Source: Paraburkholderia heleia NBRC 101817 (GTDB taxonomy: Bacteria > Pseudomonadota > Gammaproteobacteria > Burkholderiales > Burkholderiaceae). From it: 64,000 nt of DNA. Position numbers and translations under genes: made by a program. The stretch's first letter is position 1, and every line of letters starts with the position of its first letter. Positions 15,897-24,398 of this stretch are shown here, in pieces. Under the pieces are notes generated by a model. That model made no database searches. It was not told the origin of the DNA and saw only the letters and a program-made list of their open reading frames with translations. The stretch is taken from assembly GCF_000739775.1 (NCBI RefSeq), contig NZ_BBJH01000006.1:1-64000 (forward strand). Direction: 5' to 3'.

Positions 15897-17627
15897 TCAT
15901 TGCGCCATCTGCTCGCAAAGAATCGTCTCTCCCGGGCGTACCCGGCTAAATGTCACTGGCTCCTGTTTGATCTCGACCTCTCCTTCATTTTTTCGAATCG
16001 TCGTAAAAGCGGACCTTTCCAGATCGCCGGCCTGCGGATAATCCTCGCGGAAATGAGCGCCCCGCGAATTCTCCCGGGATAGGGCCGCCTCGGTAATGAT
16101 CTGGCTGACTGCAACCAGATTCTTCAGGTTCAGCCAGTCGTGCCACTGTGCGTTGAATGCGCGATCGCCATCCACGACGCCGGTGAGCATCAACCGTTCA
16201 TGAAGTTCGCCGAGGCGCTTGCGTGCCTGCAAGAGCCCGTCGCGATCGCGAATGATGCCGACATGCGTCCACATGCATTCGTAGAGCGCTTCGCGAATGC
16301 TTTCGAGGCCTGTTCCATTCCGGGAGAAAGGGATTTCGGCTTCCTTGACGGCGCCTTCGATGGCAAGCGAATCGGGTTCGCAAAACTGGCCTTGCGCCTT
16401 GACCCACTTCGCCATGCTCTCGCCCGCGATGCCACCGAACACCGTGGAATTCGCCACACCGTTGCCGCCCAGCCGGTTCGCGCCGTGCACGCCGCCCGTA
16501 TCCTCTCCGGCGGCGAAGAGGCCGCTCAGTTCGGTGCTGCAGTCGGTGTGGAACGTCACGCCGCCCATCATGTAATGCGCGGTCGGCACCACTTCGACGA
16601 GGCCGCCTGCGAGATCGAATCCGCAGTCCGCACAACGTTCCACCATGCCCTTGAACTGCTTGCGGACCTTGTCCGGGCCGAGGTGGCTCATCTGGATGTA
16701 CACCCCGCCATTGGGCGAGGTCCGCCCCTCACGCATTTCCGCATAGATGCCGCGCGAAACGATGTCGCGCGTGGCGCGTTCGCCGCGCTTGTCATAGCGG
16801 TCCATGAACCGCTCTTTCGCGCCGTTCAACAAGTACCCTCCTGCTCCGCGGAGTCCTTCTTCGAGCACGGTCCCGGTCATCCGCGTGTGACTGCCGGCAA
16901 GCAGTCCGGTGGGGTGAAACTGCACCATTTCCATATCGCGCAGCGTGAGGCCCGCGCGCAGCGCCATCGCAAGCCCATCGCAGCTCTTGTCGCCCGACGG
17001 CGTATGGAACTTGTACATCGTCGGACCGCCGCCCGTTGCGAGCAGCACTGCCTGCGCCTGCACGAATACGAACCTGCCCGTGCGCATGTCGATCATCAAC
17101 ACGCCCGCGACATGCCTGCCGTCGCGCGTCTTGATCAGCTCGATGGCCCGATGCTCCTCCAGGCGATCGATGCCGCGGCTCCACACCTGTTCGGCCAGGC
17201 GGTTGATGATCTCGATGCCGGTCAGGTCGCCCTTGTGGACCGTTCTGTCGAACGTCTGACCCGCGAACGCTTTCTGGTGAATCGATCCGTCCGGGTTACG
17301 GTCGAAAAAGCAGCCGAGCTCGTTTTCCAGCTCGCGCACGCGCTCGACCGCCGTGCTCACCAACGCCCACGCGAGGTCCTGGTTGGACAACCACTTGCTT
17401 CCTTCGATCGTGTCCATGAAGTGGCGCTCGACCGAATCGCCGGGCGCTAGCGCGACGTTATAGCCGCCCTGCACCATGCGTGTACAGCCGCATTTGCCGA
17501 GCAGCCCTTTCACGGCAACCGTGATCGAGAGATCGGGCGCCTGCCTGTGCGCGTGCAGCGCGGCAAAGAGACCGGCGCCGCCCGACCCGAGAATCAGGAT
17601 ATCCGTCTTGACGTGCTCGATATTCAT
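15897..17627 (-). CDS. Succinate dehydrogenase/fumarate reductase-like flavoprotein
   Basis: A 576-aa FAD subunit of the SdhA/FrdA family. The dinucleotide motif is LGSGGAGLFAAL (12-24); QFHPTG near 240 carries the FAD-binding/active histidine region; PTAHYMMGGV and VHGANRLGGNGVANSTVFGG are substrate- and FAD-domain signatures; the C-terminal SRGAHFREDYP is typical of SdhA. The ATG overlaps the stop of the fumarase beta-subunit gene by ATGA. With the Fe-S and two anchor subunits upstream it makes a full membrane complex, but the subunit order (B, D, C, fumarase, A) is not that of the housekeeping sdh operon. The substrate may be a substituted succinate rather than succinate; that is inference. 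Confidence 0.9.
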   Translation of the reverse strand: MNIEHVKTDILILGSGGAGLFAALHAHRQAPDLSITVAVKGLLGKCGCTRMVQGGYNVALAPGDSVERHFMDTIEGSKWLSNQDLAWALVSTAVERVRELENELGCFFDRNPDGSIHQKAFAGQTFDRTVHKGDLTGIEIINRLAEQVWSRGIDRLEEHRAIELIKTRDGRHVAGVLMIDMRTGRFVFVQAQAVLLATGGGPTMYKFHTPSGDKSCDGLAMALRAGLTLRDMEMVQFHPTGLLAGSHTRMTGTVLEEGLRGAGGYLLNGAKERFMDRYDKRGERATRDIVSRGIYAEMREGRTSPNGGVYIQMSHLGPDKVRKQFKGMVERCADCGFDLAGGLVEVVPTAHYMMGGVTFHTDCSTELSGLFAAGEDTGGVHGANRLGGNGVANSTVFGGIAGESMAKWVKAQGQFCEPDSLAIEGAVKEAEIPFSRNGTGLESIREALYECMWTHVGIIRDRDGLLQARKRLGELHERLMLTGVVDGDRAFNAQWHDWLNLKNLVAVSQIITEAALSRENSRGAHFREDYPQAGDLERSAFTTIRKNEGEVEIKQEPVTFSRVRPGETILCEQMAQ

Positions 17628-18238
17628 TTGTTCTGCACTCCGAGGCTTTCGAGAACTTCGGCGCGTCGCGAAGCGGTGTCGCCCCTGACTTCGTCGTACA
17701 GGCTGCCGCCGTGGCTGTCCATGGCCACGAGCAGCGGACCGAAGCCCTTGATCCTGAATTTCCAGAGCGACTCCGGATTGAGGTCATCCAGATCGACCGC
17801 TTCGATCTTTTCGATCCATGTCGTTTCGAGCGCCGCCGTACCGCCGATGATGGCGAGGTAGACGCCACCCAGATCCTGGAACGCCGACTTCGATCCTTCG
17901 CGCAAGCCGCCCTTGCCAACGATCATGCGCACGCCGTACTGCTCCATCAGCGGACGCGTGAAGCGTTCCATGCGGTCCGACGTGGTCGTGCCGATGCAGA
18001 CCGGTTGATATCCCGCCGGGAATTCGCTGGTTGGTGCGACCTTGCGCACGTTGGGCGCCGTGTGAATGACCGCGTGCCCGCGCAGGTCGAATTCTGTCGT
18101 GCGCCCCTTGTCGAACAGATGGATCTGCGTGGCATCGCGAATGCCGAACAGGGTGTGATGCAAGGTCACCGTATCGTTCACGCGCAGCTTGCGGATCTGC
18201 GGCTCGTCGACAGGCGTATGGAGGTCGTAGTGAGCCAT
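17624..18238 (-). CDS. Class I fumarase / L-tartrate dehydratase-type beta subunit
   Basis: A 204-aa beta subunit (C-terminal-domain type, as in TtdB and two-subunit fumarases). It carries the family runs IHTAPNVRK, CIGTTTSDRMERF, IVGKGGL and AVDLDDLNPESLWKF. Together with the alpha subunit two bases upstream it forms a 4Fe-4S hydro-lyase that adds water across a C=C of an unsaturated dicarboxylate (fumarate, mesaconate) or dehydrates tartrate. It sits between that subunit and the flavoprotein, with an ATGA overlap to the latter. Which dicarboxylate it hydrates is not decided by sequence. Confidence 0.9.
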   Translation of the reverse strand: MAHYDLHTPVDEPQIRKLRVNDTVTLHHTLFGIRDATQIHLFDKGRTTEFDLRGHAVIHTAPNVRKVAPTSEFPAGYQPVCIGTTTSDRMERFTRPLMEQYGVRMIVGKGGLREGSKSAFQDLGGVYLAIIGGTAALETTWIEKIEAVDLDDLNPESLWKFRIKGFGPLLVAMDSHGGSLYDEVRGDTASRRAEVLESLGVQNK

Positions 18239-18239
18239 T

Positions 18240-19115
18240 TCAGAATCCGTAAGTAAGACCGGTTGTGGTAAACAGCGCCTTCGCGCGCCGCGCCGAATGA
18301 CACTGCATGTTGACCGCGACGGGATTCATCGTGATGTGCGTCGACGCCAGCTCGATATGCACCGCGAACGCCGTGCTATCGCCCCCGAGACCCTGAGGCC
18401 CGACCCCGAGACGGTTCACGGCCTCCGACAGTTCGCGTTCGAGTGCTGCGCCCTCTGGGTCGGCGCACGCCGTGCCCAGCGCGCGCGTCGCGGCACGCTT
18501 GGCGAGCGCGATGGAAAGATCGGACGTGCCGCCGAGGCCCACGCCCACGATCGTCGGCGGGCACGTCTTGCCGCCTGCCGAAATCACACAGTCGACGACG
18601 AACATCTTGATCGCATCGATCCCCTCGGCAGGCACGGCCATCTTCAGGAAGGAATTGTTCTCCGAGCCGCTGCCTTTCGGCACCATCTCGATGGTTGCGG
18701 TCTCGTTCTCGCTGGTGAAGTCGACATGAATGACAGGCACTTCGATGCCGCACGACGTGTGATTGTTCTTGCGCGTAAGCGGATGCACGACCGAGGAACG
18801 CAGCGGGTGCTCTCTCGTGGCGCGCTCGCAGCCTTTGCGGATGGCCGCCTTCAATTCGAATCCGTCGAACTCGACATTGCGGCCAAGCGCGACGTTATAG
18901 ATAGGGATGCCCGTATCCTGGCAAAGCAGGTTCTCCGTATCCTCCGCGACACGGATATTGGTCCGCATCGTTTCGAGAACCCGCTGCGCGACCGGCGACG
19001 TCTCGCTAGCAGAAAGTCTTTCAATGCCATCTTTCACGTCGGGCGGGAGCAACTTGAGGGCGCGGACATACAGTTCCTTCGAGGCTTCCTCGACGACGTC
19101 GAGATCGAGTTTCAT
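18240..19115 (-). CDS. Class I fumarase / L-tartrate dehydratase-type alpha subunit
   Basis: A 291-aa alpha subunit with the cysteines expected for the 4Fe-4S cluster: Cys65 (LLCQDTGIP), Cys122 (HTSCGIE) and Cys185 (GGKTCPPTIVGVG). Family runs HPLTRKNNHTSCG and KGSGSENNSFLKM are clear. The start is the ATG at 19113-19115 with GGAAGAG upstream; a TTG five codons earlier is less likely. It sits 64 bases after the last anchor gene of the dehydrogenase complex, so a desaturation step and a hydration step are encoded as one block. Confidence 0.92.
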   Translation of the reverse strand: MKLDLDVVEEASKELYVRALKLLPPDVKDGIERLSASETSPVAQRVLETMRTNIRVAEDTENLLCQDTGIPIYNVALGRNVEFDGFELKAAIRKGCERATREHPLRSSVVHPLTRKNNHTSCGIEVPVIHVDFTSENETATIEMVPKGSGSENNSFLKMAVPAEGIDAIKMFVVDCVISAGGKTCPPTIVGVGLGGTSDLSIALAKRAATRALGTACADPEGAALERELSEAVNRLGVGPQGLGGDSTAFAVHIELASTHITMNPVAVNMQCHSARRAKALFTTTGLTYGF

Positions 19116-19179
19116 GGCCGTCTCTTCCAATAAACAAGTGATGGGGCTGTCGCGCAGCGTGGATTCCCGCCATACGGAG

Positions 19180-19533
19180 CTAATGCACGAGCGCGAGCAG
19201 GAAAGCCAGGCCCGTACAGGTGCTTGCCCCCAAACCGAAGGCGAGCCAGTTCTTTCTCAAGCCGGTCCAGGGCAGAAATTCAATCAGCAAGAGGCGAATC
19301 CCACCCATCATGTGAAGCGAGAGCAGCACCACGAGCCCCCATTCGCCGAACCGGAAAAGCGGCTGGTCAGTCAGACGAAGAAAGCCATCGAGAGAAGCCT
19401 CTCCCGTAATGGCGTGGCCGAGTGCCCAGAAGTGAACCGGCAGGAACAATGCCAGCGCCAGACCGGAAAGACGATGCACGAGAAAAGCCCACCAGGCGGG
19501 ATGCGTGCGGGCGCGATAGTCATTCTTTCGCAT
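19180..19533 (-). CDS. SdhC-like cytochrome b membrane anchor
   Basis: A 117-aa, three-helix anchor. HRLSGLALALFLPVHFWALG holds the HRxSG quinone-site signature of SdhC, and SLHMMGGIRLLLIEF the haem-ligand histidine and H-x3-G-I-R pattern. It starts inside the stop of the preceding gene (TGATG; ATG at 19531-19533, with a second in-frame ATG at 19539). Its task is to pass electrons from the Fe-S subunit to quinone in the inner membrane. Confidence 0.82.
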   Translation of the reverse strand: MRKNDYRARTHPAWWAFLVHRLSGLALALFLPVHFWALGHAITGEASLDGFLRLTDQPLFRFGEWGLVVLLSLHMMGGIRLLLIEFLPWTGLRKNWLAFGLGASTCTGLAFLLALVH

Positions 19534-19880
19534 CACCATACGACTCCATAAACGGCGCGCAAACCCATCAGCGCGAGACCAGCGGAAAATGCGAAACAGG
19601 CGAACTGCGCGGTCTTTGTGCGCCAGTGCAGCCACTCCTCTGAGACTCTGAGCAGACCGACAGGCACATGGATCGCGCACCCGATCACGAACACCGTATA
19701 GAAGGCGCCGAACAGCCAGTTTCCACGCGTGCGGCCGAGAATGGCCGACGCGCTCAAGCCGCTATGGACGGCGTAGATGATGACGCCGAGATGAACGAAC
19801 ACGCAGAGCGCGAGCACAGCCGCGCTCATGCGCTGCCAGTACCAAAGACGAGCCTGCATACGAAGAGAGAGCCCTTGCAT
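19533..19880 (-). CDS. Second membrane anchor of the SDH-like complex
   Basis: A 115-aa protein with three hydrophobic helices and histidines within or near them (FVHLGVIIYAVH; GCAIHVPVGLLR; EEWLHWR). It resembles fumarate reductase/succinate dehydrogenase cytochrome subunits and fills the SdhD position. The ATG at 19878-19880 follows GGAGA and overlaps the TAA of the Fe-S subunit gene by one base. Confidence 0.78.
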   Translation of the reverse strand: MQGLSLRMQARLWYWQRMSAAVLALCVFVHLGVIIYAVHSGLSASAILGRTRGNWLFGAFYTVFVIGCAIHVPVGLLRVSEEWLHWRTKTAQFACFAFSAGLALMGLRAVYGVVW

Positions 19881-20596
19881 TACAGGTCTCCTTCGCGTGC
19901 GGCCTTCATCGTCATCCGCTTGAGGCCGGCAATGCCGGCCGTCGGCGAGAGATGCTTGGGACAACGCTCCGTACACGTGGCCTGCGTGTGACACGAGTGG
20001 CAGCCCGCGTCGCCGGCCACGGCACGCAGACGTTCCAGCGTTTGCGTGTCGCGTTCGTCGTTGACGAGCGTCCACGCCCGGTTCAGCGCGGCGGGCCCGA
20101 GATAATCCGGACGCCACGTCACGACGTCGCACGACGAGTAGCACACGCCGCAACCGATACACTCGATGCCGGCGTCCGCCGCCTTTCGTTGCGCGCTCTC
20201 GGGACTCACTCTGGCGAAATCGTCGTGGCGCGAGCGGCTACCCGAGAACTGCCCCCTGGCCCGGCTCCACTTGTCGAAGAAGTCGCTCATGTCGGTCACG
20301 AGGTCCTTGATGACGGGCAGATTGGAGAGCGGCGCGATCTCCAGTGCGTCGTTCACCGCGACTTTCGACACATGCGTGCGGCACGTCCAGCGCGCCTTGC
20401 CGTTGACGTTCATCGCGCAGGATCCGCACATGCCCACGCGGCACGCAAACCGGTATGCGAGATCGGGCTGCAGTTGCCGCTGAATGAACGTGACGACGTC
20501 CAGTACCGTTTGACTTTCGTAACGCGGTACGTCGTACGCGACGAGCCCCCGTGTAGCACTTCTCCAGACCCTGACTCGAAGTTTGTCGGTATTCAC
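19880..20596 (-). CDS. SdhB/FrdB-like iron-sulfur subunit
   Basis: A 238-aa electron-transfer subunit. The plant-type 2Fe-2S site is CRVGMCGSCAMNVNGKARWTC; the 4Fe-4S site is CIGCGVCYSSC; and the third cluster ligands are in CHSCHTQATC...CPKHLSP. The start is a GTG at 20594-20596 with GAGAGG 5 bases before it; the frame upstream does not look like protein. It leads the subunit block B-D-C, 115 bases after the dctA-like gene. All clusters needed for a working membrane dehydrogenase are present. Confidence 0.92.
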   Translation of the reverse strand: MNTDKLRVRVWRSATRGLVAYDVPRYESQTVLDVVTFIQRQLQPDLAYRFACRVGMCGSCAMNVNGKARWTCRTHVSKVAVNDALEIAPLSNLPVIKDLVTDMSDFFDKWSRARGQFSGSRSRHDDFARVSPESAQRKAADAGIECIGCGVCYSSCDVVTWRPDYLGPAALNRAWTLVNDERDTQTLERLRAVAGDAGCHSCHTQATCTERCPKHLSPTAGIAGLKRMTMKAAREGDL

Positions 20597-20711
20597 GATG
20601 CCTCTCGAATAGCTGCTGACGCAGTACGATTGAACGGATTTCGTACATCGATTGTTCAGCAATTCTTCGTCAAGAAAAATCGAATAATTCTGACGTTCAG
20701 ACCAAGCTTTC

Positions 20712-21986
20712 CTATGCCTCGCCGCGCACGCGCCGAAGCTTCAGCACGGTGGCCATTTGCGCGTTGTCGCGCTCCTTTTCGAGTCCGGAAACCACGAGCG
20801 TGGCAACGGCGTTGCCGATCATGTTGGTGACGGCCCGCACTTCGGAAATGAAACGGTCCACGCCGAGAATGAGGGCCGCGCCTTCAATGGGAATCTGCTT
20901 GAATGCCGTGAGCGTGGCGAGCAGCGTGACGAATCCTGCGCCCGATACGCCGGCCGCGCCTTTCGAGCTGATCATCGAGAGGACCATCAGCCCGATTTGA
21001 TCTCCCCACGACAGCGGCACGTTATAGGCCTGGGCGATGAACATCGCGCATATCACCTGCGCGACGCAGGTCCCGTCGAGGTTGAACGAGTAGCCCATCG
21101 GCATCACGATACCGACGACCTGCTTCGGACACCCCATGCCTTCGAGCTTGCGGATCAACTGCGGGAAAACCGATTCGGACGACGTCGTGGCAAGCACGAG
21201 CAGAATCTCTCCCTTCAAATAATTGACCAGTCGAAGCAAGCTGAAGCCGCTCATCCGGCAGATGGTGCCCAGCACGACGACAAGGAAAAAGATGGTCGCC
21301 ACATAGATCGTGACGAGCAGCATGCCGAGCGAATTCAATGCCGACAGTCCGTATTTCCCGACTGCAAAGCCCATCGCTCCCAACGCGCCGAGCGGTGCGA
21401 GCTTCATGATGAAGCCGACAATCCTGAAGAGCACCGCCGACACGGACTCGAAGAACGTCAGGACCGGCTGGCCTTTCTCGCCGATATACGACAAGCCCAC
21501 CGCGAACAGGCAGGCGATCACGACGATCTGCAGCATGTCGCCCGAAGCAAACGGACTCAGGAAGCTCGAAGGGATGATATTGAGGAAAAAACCGGTGAGG
21601 CCGCCGCCGTGATGCACTTCCGTCTGATATTGCGCCAGCACGTGCACGTCGGCTGTACCGGGCTGGATATTCATGCCGACGCCGGGCCCGACCAGGTTCA
21701 CCATCAACATGCCGATCAGCAGGGCCAGCGTGGTCACCACCTCGAAATAAATAATGGTCTTGCCCGCGATCCGGCCCAGCGTGCGCATCTCGCCGATTTG
21801 CGAGGCGCCGCATACGATCGTGGTGAAGATCAACGGCGGCGTAATCATCTTGATCAGCCGGATGAATGCATCCGATAACGGCTTCAGGGACTGGGCAAAC
21901 GTCGGGAAGCAATGTCCGACGACGATCCCGATCAGAATGGCGATCAGGACCTGAACATAAATGTGCCTGCAAAAACGTCGCAACAT
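20712..21986 (-). CDS. DctA-type dicarboxylate:cation symporter, copy 1
   Basis: A 424-aa inner-membrane carrier of the DAACS family (DctA, GltP). Family signatures are FIRLIKMITPPLIFTTIV, the serine-rich re-entrant loop (ATTSSESVFPQLIRKLE), PMGYSFNLDGT and SSKGAAGVSGAGF. The ATG at 21984-21986 follows AAGGAGAC. It lies between the suyA-like gene and the dehydrogenase block and probably imports the pathway's dicarboxylate or sulfonated substrate. A second homologue at 26373 occupies the matching place in the other operon. Confidence 0.92.
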   Translation of the reverse strand: MLRRFCRHIYVQVLIAILIGIVVGHCFPTFAQSLKPLSDAFIRLIKMITPPLIFTTIVCGASQIGEMRTLGRIAGKTIIYFEVVTTLALLIGMLMVNLVGPGVGMNIQPGTADVHVLAQYQTEVHHGGGLTGFFLNIIPSSFLSPFASGDMLQIVVIACLFAVGLSYIGEKGQPVLTFFESVSAVLFRIVGFIMKLAPLGALGAMGFAVGKYGLSALNSLGMLLVTIYVATIFFLVVVLGTICRMSGFSLLRLVNYLKGEILLVLATTSSESVFPQLIRKLEGMGCPKQVVGIVMPMGYSFNLDGTCVAQVICAMFIAQAYNVPLSWGDQIGLMVLSMISSKGAAGVSGAGFVTLLATLTAFKQIPIEGAALILGVDRFISEVRAVTNMIGNAVATLVVSGLEKERDNAQMATVLKLRRVRGEA

Positions 21987-22068
21987 GGTGTCTCCTTGAT
22001 CTCGCCTCGCGCCGCGCGCTCGCGACTTGGCGAGAAAGATGCCCGGCCGCGCGGACCCGGCACTCTGA

Positions 22069-22085
22069 CCCGTTGTGGCAACGGG
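22069..22085 (-). other. Short hairpin between suyA-like copy 2 and dctA copy 1
   Basis: Perfect 7-bp inverted repeat CCCGTTG-TGG-CAACGGG in the 165-base gap. No T tract follows. A second, longer hairpin lies at the equivalent place before the other dctA (27864-27890), so both may mark mRNA processing or stability sites. Confidence 0.35.
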
Positions 22086-22150
22086 CTGGCGTTCGCCTCT
22101 GCCGGGCGAATATTTCCAGACCGTCTCATGCATTCAATCCTGATTGCCGC

Positions 22151-22295
22151 CTTACCAGCGCTTCGTCTTGATGTTGTGAACGTGAGCGTGCTCACCCGCC
22201 TTGATGGGCGCCACCACCTTGCCGATATCGACGCCGTACTTGTAGACGGTGTCGCCCACGGCCATGTCCTTGAGCGCCACCTTGTGACCGATCGG
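22151..22295 (-). repeat. 145-bp exact repeat (partner at 29147-29291)
   Basis: The last 145 bases of suyA copy 2, stop codon included, are identical to those of suyA copy 1, while the 5' halves and all flanking bases differ. The identity extends to every third codon position, which points to gene conversion or a recent partial duplication. Confidence 0.9.
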
Positions 22296-22433
22296 TATAT
22301 CCTGCCGGGCGACGATCGCAACGACCTTGTCGTCATCCATGATCCAGGCGTTCAGCGCCAGGCCCGCCTTGATGCCCTCGACCACGGCAACGCCAACCGT
22401 GTCTTCGCGCTCATGCAACACCGCGTGAATCAT
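22152..22433 (-). CDS. SuyA/UxaA-N-type small subunit, copy 2
   Basis: A 93-aa SAF-domain protein like the small subunit of (R)-sulfolactate sulfo-lyase (SuyA) and the N-terminal domain of altronate dehydratase. It starts [20 protein letters not shown] and ends in a run shared exactly with copy 1 at 29148. The ATG at 22431-22433 has GGAG 7 bases upstream. No large subunit follows it; the dctA-like gene comes next. It may substitute for copy 1 in the complex with SuyB, or be a remnant of a duplicated suyA-suyB-dctA module. Confidence 0.85.
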   Translation of the reverse strand: MIHAVLHEREDTVGVAVVEGIKAGLALNAWIMDDDKVVAIVARQDIPIGHKVALKDMAVGDTVYKYGVDIGKVVAPIKAGEHAHVHNIKTKRW

Positions 22434-22471
22434 CGTCTGCTCCTTTAAGGTAAACGAGGTGTGAATCTGGC

Positions 22472-23263
22472 CTACCCGAACAAGGCAGGCACCGAACGAA
22501 TGATCAAATTGACCGCCGCGACGACAAGAACGATCCAAAGCAGCGTGAGCACGCGTGGCGCCGAAATGGCGCTGCGCAGCCTCGCGCCCGCGAACAATCC
22601 CACCGCGCCACAAGGCAACAGAAAGCTGGCGAGCGGCAGGACAGCAGGGTTTCTATAAAGTCCGGAAACAGAGAAGAGAATCAGCCGGGCGACCGCCGTG
22701 ACGGTAATGAGTGCGCTGATGGTTGCTCGCCGCTGGTCGGGATCGCGCAGGCGGCCGGCCAGATAAATCGTGTAAACCGGGCCGCCGGTACCGAATACTG
22801 CGGTCAGGCATCCGCCAAAAAAACCCAGGGGAAGTGCCCAGCGCCCGCCTATCTCGCGAAATTCGCCGCGAGACAGGACTTTCCAGAGCGAGTAGGTCAG
22901 CAGGCACACGCCAAGAATGAGTTCGAGCGGCTTTTCCGGCACGCAAACCAGTACGCTCACGCCCAGCAGAAGCCCGATGCACAACCATGGCCCGAGCCTT
23001 TTGAGTTCCTGGGTCTGAACCGACTGAAGATTGCGCATGCCCACGAGCATCCCGGCGACGAGATCCAGCACCAGCATCACAGGCGTTGCCGTGCGCAGGG
23101 GCACCAGTTGCGTGAGCAACGGGATGGCAACGATCGACGAACCAAAGCCCGTCAGCCCGTACACCAGATACGCGATCGCCACGACCCCGCCTGCCACTGC
23201 GATCGAACCGACACCGATTCCGATAGCGCAGGCGGCGATGTGCGCATTCAGCCAGGCTGTCAT
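22472..23263 (-). CDS. TauE/SafE-family sulfite or sulfonate exporter
   Basis: A 263-aa inner-membrane protein with about eight helices and the family's repeated motif: YGLTGFGSSIVAIPLL near the start, and GFFGGCLTAVFGTGGPVYTIYL in the second half. TauE/SafE members export sulfite or sulfoacetate; CuyZ of the same family accompanies sulfolactate and cysteate desulfonation. It is the first gene of the minus-strand series, 38 bases before suyA copy 2, as expected for a desulfonation pathway that must clear sulfite. The start at 23261-23263 is chosen for family length; its ribosome site is weak. Confidence 0.88.
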   Translation of the reverse strand: MTAWLNAHIAACAIGIGVGSIAVAGGVVAIAYLVYGLTGFGSSIVAIPLLTQLVPLRTATPVMLVLDLVAGMLVGMRNLQSVQTQELKRLGPWLCIGLLLGVSVLVCVPEKPLELILGVCLLTYSLWKVLSRGEFREIGGRWALPLGFFGGCLTAVFGTGGPVYTIYLAGRLRDPDQRRATISALITVTAVARLILFSVSGLYRNPAVLPLASFLLPCGAVGLFAGARLRSAISAPRVLTLLWIVLVVAAVNLIIRSVPALFG

Positions 23264-23401
23264 TGATGAAGGGTCCCGGAGCGACTTTCCGTGTTGTAGG
23301 GGCATGCAGGCGACACGTTGATTGCGCCGGCCAGGAAATTTCGGCCGCATTGCTGCGTCCATTGTCGCTTGCGGCTTGCTAAAGATAAACGCAGTAATGG
23401 T

Positions 23402-23419
23402 TTTCCTGAGACCAGGAAA
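23402..23419. promoter_or_regulatory. Inverted repeat TTTCCTG-N4-CAGGAAA
   Basis: Perfect 7-bp repeat in the divergent region between tauE and the lysR gene, 75 bases before the lysR start. It is flanked by GCTAAAG (23378-23384) and CTTTAGC (23422-23428). Size and place fit a LysR-type recognition site that controls both lysR and the tauE series. Confidence 0.5.
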
Positions 23420-23494
23420 TACTTTAGCTTGCGTAAAATTTCGGGCATCGAAGCGAGCCTGTCTTCTCCGCGGAACGTGAGAAAAACGCGAGCA

Positions 23495-24373
23495 ATGCCA
23501 TCCATTCGCACCCTCAAAATATTTCTCTCCGTCGCGCGATGCGGCACCTTTGCCGCCGCCGGCAACAAGGTCGGCCTCACCGCTGCCGCCGTCGGCCTGC
23601 AGATTCGCGCGCTCGAAAGCGATCTCAATGTTCAGCTTTTCGACCGCAACGCACGCGCGGCGGTGCTCAATCCCGTTGGCCGCGCCCTCATTCCCGAGAT
23701 CGAGGAAATCGTGCGCCGCTACGAGCTTCTCGAGGTCGCCGCCGGCGGCGACGAAATGTCGGGAACGGTCGTGATCGGCGCACTCGTCTCCGCGCTGATG
23801 GGCGCGTTCGCGGATGCCTTATGGTCAATACGTCAACACCATCCTCGCCTCGACGTGCATCTGCTCGCCGGCATGTCCAGCGATTTCGCGCGCCAGGTCG
23901 AAGTCGGCGAACTCGATGCGGCGGTCGTCACGCAGTCTCCGCATCCCCTGGCATCCACACTCCTTTGGACACCTCTGTATTCGGAACCGATGATTCTCAT
24001 CATGCCGACGGCCCCGCACTTCGATTTGCCGCCGCAGCAGGACGACATCCTCCGCCATGCGCCATTCATGCGCTTCGACCGCAGCACATGGACCGGACAC
24101 CTCGTGCAGAATGTGCTCGATCAATGCAAGGTCGAAGTCAACGAAGCGATGGAACTGAACTCCGTCGAGGCGATCGTCGCCCTGGTGCGTCAGGGCTTCG
24201 GCATTTCGATCGTTCCCGAACTCGCGAACGTCGATTTCGTGAACGATCGCGCGATCCACGTCATGCCGCTCGACGGCGTCGACGTGCGGCGCCACGTTGG
24301 CCTGCTCGAACGCACGAGGCACAGCCGGACGGCATTCACCGGCGCGATCAAGCATTACTTCAAGGCGACCTGA
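23495..24373 (+). CDS. LysR-type transcriptional regulator
   Basis: A 292-aa LTTR. The N-terminal winged helix covers residues 1-60 (TLKIFLSVARCGTFAAAGNKVGLTAAAVGLQIRALE, in pieces typical of the family); the effector domain follows with GTVVIGALVSAL and the late FGISIVPEL. The ATG at 23495 gives the normal N-terminus; longer frames upstream do not fit. It is divergent from the tauE series and convergent with comC. The effector is likely an intermediate of the adjacent acid pathway. Confidence 0.92.
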   Translation: MPSIRTLKIFLSVARCGTFAAAGNKVGLTAAAVGLQIRALESDLNVQLFDRNARAAVLNPVGRALIPEIEEIVRRYELLEVAAGGDEMSGTVVIGALVSALMGAFADALWSIRQHHPRLDVHLLAGMSSDFARQVEVGELDAAVVTQSPHPLASTLLWTPLYSEPMILIMPTAPHFDLPPQQDDILRHAPFMRFDRSTWTGHLVQNVLDQCKVEVNEAMELNSVEAIVALVRQGFGISIVPELANVDFVNDRAIHVMPLDGVDVRRHVGLLERTRHSRTAFTGAIKHYFKAT

Positions 24374-24398
24374 CACCTCTCGCGACCGCTGCGCGCGC

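Noticed and set aside
15897..20596. Housekeeping succinate dehydrogenase operon
   Set aside because: Gene order B-D-C, fumarase alpha-beta, A differs from sdhCDAB and the block is embedded in a catabolic operon; it is better called SDH-like until tested.
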